Assembly (NCBI GenBank): GCA_003252195.1
Contig: QKFK01000044.1
Coordinates: 1-16,992, forward strand
Source: Rhodospirillales bacterium
GTDB taxonomy: Bacteria; Pseudomonadota; Alphaproteobacteria; QKFK01; SZUA-500
DNA: 16,992 bases
Direction: 5' to 3'
Positions 15,148 through 16,992 of this stretch are shown here, piece after piece. Under the pieces are notes generated by a model, which made no database searches, was not told the origin of the DNA, and worked only from the letters and a program-made list of their open reading frames with translations. The position numbers and the translations under genes are program-made. Positions within the stretch are counted from its first letter, which is position 1. Each line of letters opens with the position of its first letter.

Positions 15148-15178
15148 ATAACAATTGTTATACAATAGCAATTGTTAT
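15148..15178 (-). promoter_or_regulatory. Tandem palindromic operator
   Basis: ATAACAATTGTTAT (15148-15161) is a perfect 14-bp palindrome. ATAGCAATTGTTAT (15165-15178) is the same sequence with one change. Their centres are 17 bp apart. They flank and overlap the -10 box of the ELM1-like gene's promoter. The arrangement looks like a two-site repressor operator; MarR-type repressors use AT-rich palindromes of this size, but the protein is not identified. Confidence 0.7.
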
Positions 15179-15190
15179 CACTTATGTCAA
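15162..15190 (-). promoter_or_regulatory. Promoter of the ELM1-like gene
   Basis: On the minus strand a perfect TTGACA (15185-15190) is followed after 17 bases by TATTGT (15162-15167, four of six). Transcription would begin about 15155, inside the perfect palindrome, so a bound protein would block initiation. Confidence 0.65.
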
Positions 15191-15209
15191 TAGACAAAAT
15201 ATCGTTATT

Positions 15210-15482
15210 TTAAGTTTCTATGTCTATTTTGTGTTTTTTATTATCACGCTTATCGTCATCTGCTTCATCGTCAGCATCACCAGAATCTTTACCTTTATTA
15301 ATAACGTAAACCAACTTACGAAAAGCTTGAGCCTTCATCGTAAAAGGAGCAGTCCCCTTTGGCACGACCACACTAACCTCAGTTCCTGATATTTGATCAA
15401 TAGCAACCACCTTTACAGCATTACCCAATGGATGCATCTCAAATAACACACTATTTTCACTAATTTCTTTTTTCTTCACCAT
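15210..15482 (-). CDS. Small DUF6898-like protein
   Basis: A 90-residue protein. The core (about 11-62: L-F-E-M-H-P-L-G-N-A-V-K-V-V-A-I-D, then G-T-E-V-S-V-V-V-P and A-F-R-K-L-V-Y-V-I) matches my memory of the short alphaproteobacterial DUF6898 family, which has G-N-x-V-K-V-x-A-I-D-x-x-T-G-x-E-V and R-K-L-x-Y-V-L. Members have no assigned function. The remaining 25 residues are a highly charged Asp/Lys tail (G-D-A-D-D-E-A-D-D-D-K-R-D-N-K-K), an addition to the family's usual length of about 65-75. It is probably cytoplasmic. The gene is divergent from metY, sharing a 96-bp upstream region, and lies upstream of the ELM1-like gene, which has its own promoter. The ribosome site is weak. Confidence 0.65.
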   Translation of the reverse strand: MVKKKEISENSVLFEMHPLGNAVKVVAIDQISGTEVSVVVPKGTAPFTMKAQAFRKLVYVINKGKDSGDADDEADDDKRDNKKHKIDIET

Positions 15483-15512
15483 GGCATTACCATAAATTTT
15501 TTATAATTACCT

Positions 15513-15542
15513 TTGATACTATCATCATAATGTATATATAAT
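15513..15542 (+). promoter_or_regulatory. Promoter of metY-hemB
   Basis: TTGATA (15513-15518, five of six) and a perfect TATAAT (15537-15542) are 18 bases apart, giving a predicted start at about 15549 and a leader of 30 nt. An inverted repeat CATAATG-N10-CATTATG (15526-15549) straddles the -10 box and ends at the predicted start, a likely operator position. Confidence 0.7.
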
Positions 15543-15578
15543 CATTATGTTCTAATTTTTATAGGGTATGCAAGCATT

Positions 15579-16874
15579 ATGCCAGTGAAATCTAATAATC
15601 CAGAAACTAAAGCCATTCATGGAGGCTATCGTTCTGACCCAACGACCAAAGCTGTCGCTGTGCCAATTTACAATTCAACTGCCTATGAGTTTAATTCTGC
15701 TGACCACGCTGCAAAGTTATTTGCGTTAGAAGAAATCGGCAATATTTACACCCGCATTGGTAGCCCAACATGTAATATATTTGAAGAACGAATGACTGAG
15801 TTAGATGGTGGAGTTGCAGCCCTATCAACAGCATCTGGGCATTCAGCAGTTGCTTACTCTGTGCTTAATTTATGCCAAGTTGGTGACAACATTGTATCTT
15901 CACGCAACCTATATGGTGGCACATGGAACCTATTTTCTAACACATTAAAGCTAATGGGAATAGAAGTTAGATTTGCAGGAACTGATACTCCAGAAGATTT
16001 TGCCAAACTAACTGATGAAAAAACCAAATGCTACTTTGGTGAAACTTTACCAAACCCTAAGCTTGAGGTGTTTCCTATCAAGCAGATTGCAGAAGAAGCT
16101 CACAAACAAGGCTTGCCTTTAATTGTGGATAACACCTGCTCACCAATCATATGCGATAGCTTTGCGCTAGGCGCTGATATTGCGGTTTATTCTGCTACCA
16201 AATACATTGGGGGGCATGGCTCAGCCTTAGGCGGGATAATTGTAGATAGCGGTAACTTTAACTGGGAAAATCATAAAGAACGCTTCCCATTATTAAACTC
16301 ACCAGACCCAAGTTACCATGATGCAATATGGACAGATGTTGCCAAAGCTTTTAAGGCAAATATTGCCTATATTCTAAGAGCCAGATTAATATTACTGCGA
16401 GATTTAGGGGCGACTTTAGCACCAGATAGTGCCTATGCCTTTATCCAAGGGATGCAAACGCTAAGCCTTAGAATTAACAAACATTGCGAAAATGCTTTAG
16501 AGGTAGCTAAATTTTTAAGCACCCACCCTAAAGTTAAAAAGGTGATTTACCCAGCATTAGCCACAGGCAAAGCTAAACAAATAGCCGATGAGACATTAAA
16601 AGGTGGCTATGGCGGTTTAGTTGGCTTTGTGATTGACGGAGATATTGAAGCTGGCAAAAGGTTTATTAATAACCTTAATATGCTTTATCATGTGGTAAAT
16701 ATTGGCGACACACGCTCACTCGCCACTCACCCTGCAAGCACCACCCACCAACAATTAAGTGAAGCAGACCGCATTAAAGGCGGTATTACTGACGGATATT
16801 TCCGACTATCTATTGGCATTGAACATATTGATGATATAATTGCCGACATTAAGCAAGCATTGGAGAAAGTGTAA
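15579..16874 (+). CDS. metY: O-acetylhomoserine sulfhydrylase
   Basis: A 431-residue PLP enzyme of the Cys/Met metabolism (trans-sulfuration) family. It is predicted to convert O-acetyl-L-homoserine plus sulfide to homocysteine and acetate, the direct sulfhydrylation route to methionine. The PLP lysine is Lys208 in S-A-T-K-Y-I-G-G-H-G, Asp184 (V-D-N-T) contacts the pyridine nitrogen, and Y-T-R-I-G-S-P-T (57-64) supplies the Tyr/Arg phosphate contacts from the neighbouring subunit. The length of about 430 residues and the long insert after the lysine (W-E-N-H-K-E-R-F-P, D-P-S-Y-H) separate it from cystathionine gamma-synthase or MetZ (about 390-400). The start ATG has AGGG 12 bases upstream, a rather long spacing. 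It ends two bases before hemB, whose ribosome site GGAG lies within its last codons. Confidence 0.93.
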   Translation: MPVKSNNPETKAIHGGYRSDPTTKAVAVPIYNSTAYEFNSADHAAKLFALEEIGNIYTRIGSPTCNIFEERMTELDGGVAALSTASGHSAVAYSVLNLCQVGDNIVSSRNLYGGTWNLFSNTLKLMGIEVRFAGTDTPEDFAKLTDEKTKCYFGETLPNPKLEVFPIKQIAEEAHKQGLPLIVDNTCSPIICDSFALGADIAVYSATKYIGGHGSALGGIIVDSGNFNWENHKERFPLLNSPDPSYHDAIWTDVAKAFKANIAYILRARLILLRDLGATLAPDSAYAFIQGMQTLSLRINKHCENALEVAKFLSTHPKVKKVIYPALATGKAKQIADETLKGGYGGLVGFVIDGDIEAGKRFINNLNMLYHVVNIGDTRSLATHPASTTHQQLSEADRIKGGITDGYFRLSIGIEHIDDIIADIKQALEKV

Positions 16875-16876
16875 TT

Positions 16877-16992
16877 ATGCAAACAGGACAATTCCCAGCG
16901 ACAAGAATGCGTCGCAATCGTTTTGATGCTTGGACCAGACGTTTAGTACAAGAAAACACAGTAACTACAGATGATTTAATCTACCCTATGTT
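16877..16992 (+). CDS. hemB: Delta-aminolevulinic acid dehydratase, N-terminus
   Basis: The first 38 codons of a gene cut by the right edge. The visible residues (F-P-A-T-R-M-R-R-N-R-F-D-A-W, R-R-L-V-Q-E-N and D-D-L-I-Y-P-M) are the conserved N-terminus of porphobilinogen synthase, which condenses two 5-aminolevulinate molecules in haem synthesis. Catalytic lysines and metal ligands lie outside the window. It is two bases after metY and shares its transcript. Confidence 0.92.
   Translation, partial: MQTGQFPATRMRRNRFDAWTRRLVQENTVTTDDLIYPM

Noticed and set aside
15189..15228. AATAGACA...TGTCTATT inverted repeat around the DUF6898-like stop as a terminator
   Set aside because: The loop is 24 bases, the stem is AT-rich, and no T-run follows.

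Overview
The window is AT-rich DNA that looks like a low-GC alphaproteobacterium. Supporting signs are a TipN/GPR-like giant coiled-coil polarity protein with the C-terminal domain usual in alphaproteobacterial members, an ELM1-family (DUF1022) protein, a small DUF6898-like protein, a lon/hup neighbourhood, and tRNAs with encoded CCA ends. The genus cannot be told from the sequence alone. No insertion sequence, prophage, CRISPR array or integrase is visible.

Layout, left to right. Positions 1-513 (-) hold a partial lipoprotein gene with a TTG start and a strong promoter. A block that probably carries no coding gene follows, then tRNA-Val(TAC) with its terminator (-) and the HU gene (-, GTG start). 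An AT-rich gap of about 660 bp separates HU from lon (-), which has a clear terminator. Next come an ABC-2 type exporter (ATPase then permease, stop and start codons abutting, -) and a 1337-codon gene (-) for a two-TM, long coiled-coil protein. The gap upstream of that gene contains a perfect consensus DnaA box inside a set of direct repeats.

On the + strand, tRNA-Gln(CTG) is followed after 19 bases by a pentapeptide-repeat protein. On the - strand there is then a small cluster (GNAT acetyltransferase, P-loop kinase, GDPD phosphodiesterase, the last two overlapping), an ELM1-like gene with its own terminator and a promoter overlapped by two tandem palindromes, and a DUF6898-like small protein. 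This last gene is divergent from a + strand pair, metY (O-acetylhomoserine sulfhydrylase) and hemB, which runs off the right edge.

Functional themes are housekeeping (Lon, HU, tRNAs, methionine and haem synthesis) mixed with envelope and polarity functions (lipoprotein, exporter, TipN/GPR-like scaffold). The observations most worth following are: the tandem operator over the ELM1-like promoter; the ungapped 382-residue internal duplication in the giant coiled-coil protein; the DnaA box between that gene and tRNA-Gln; and the almost unbroken 28-pentad, cysteine-laddered pentapeptide protein. I see no complete, clearly undescribed multi-gene system.
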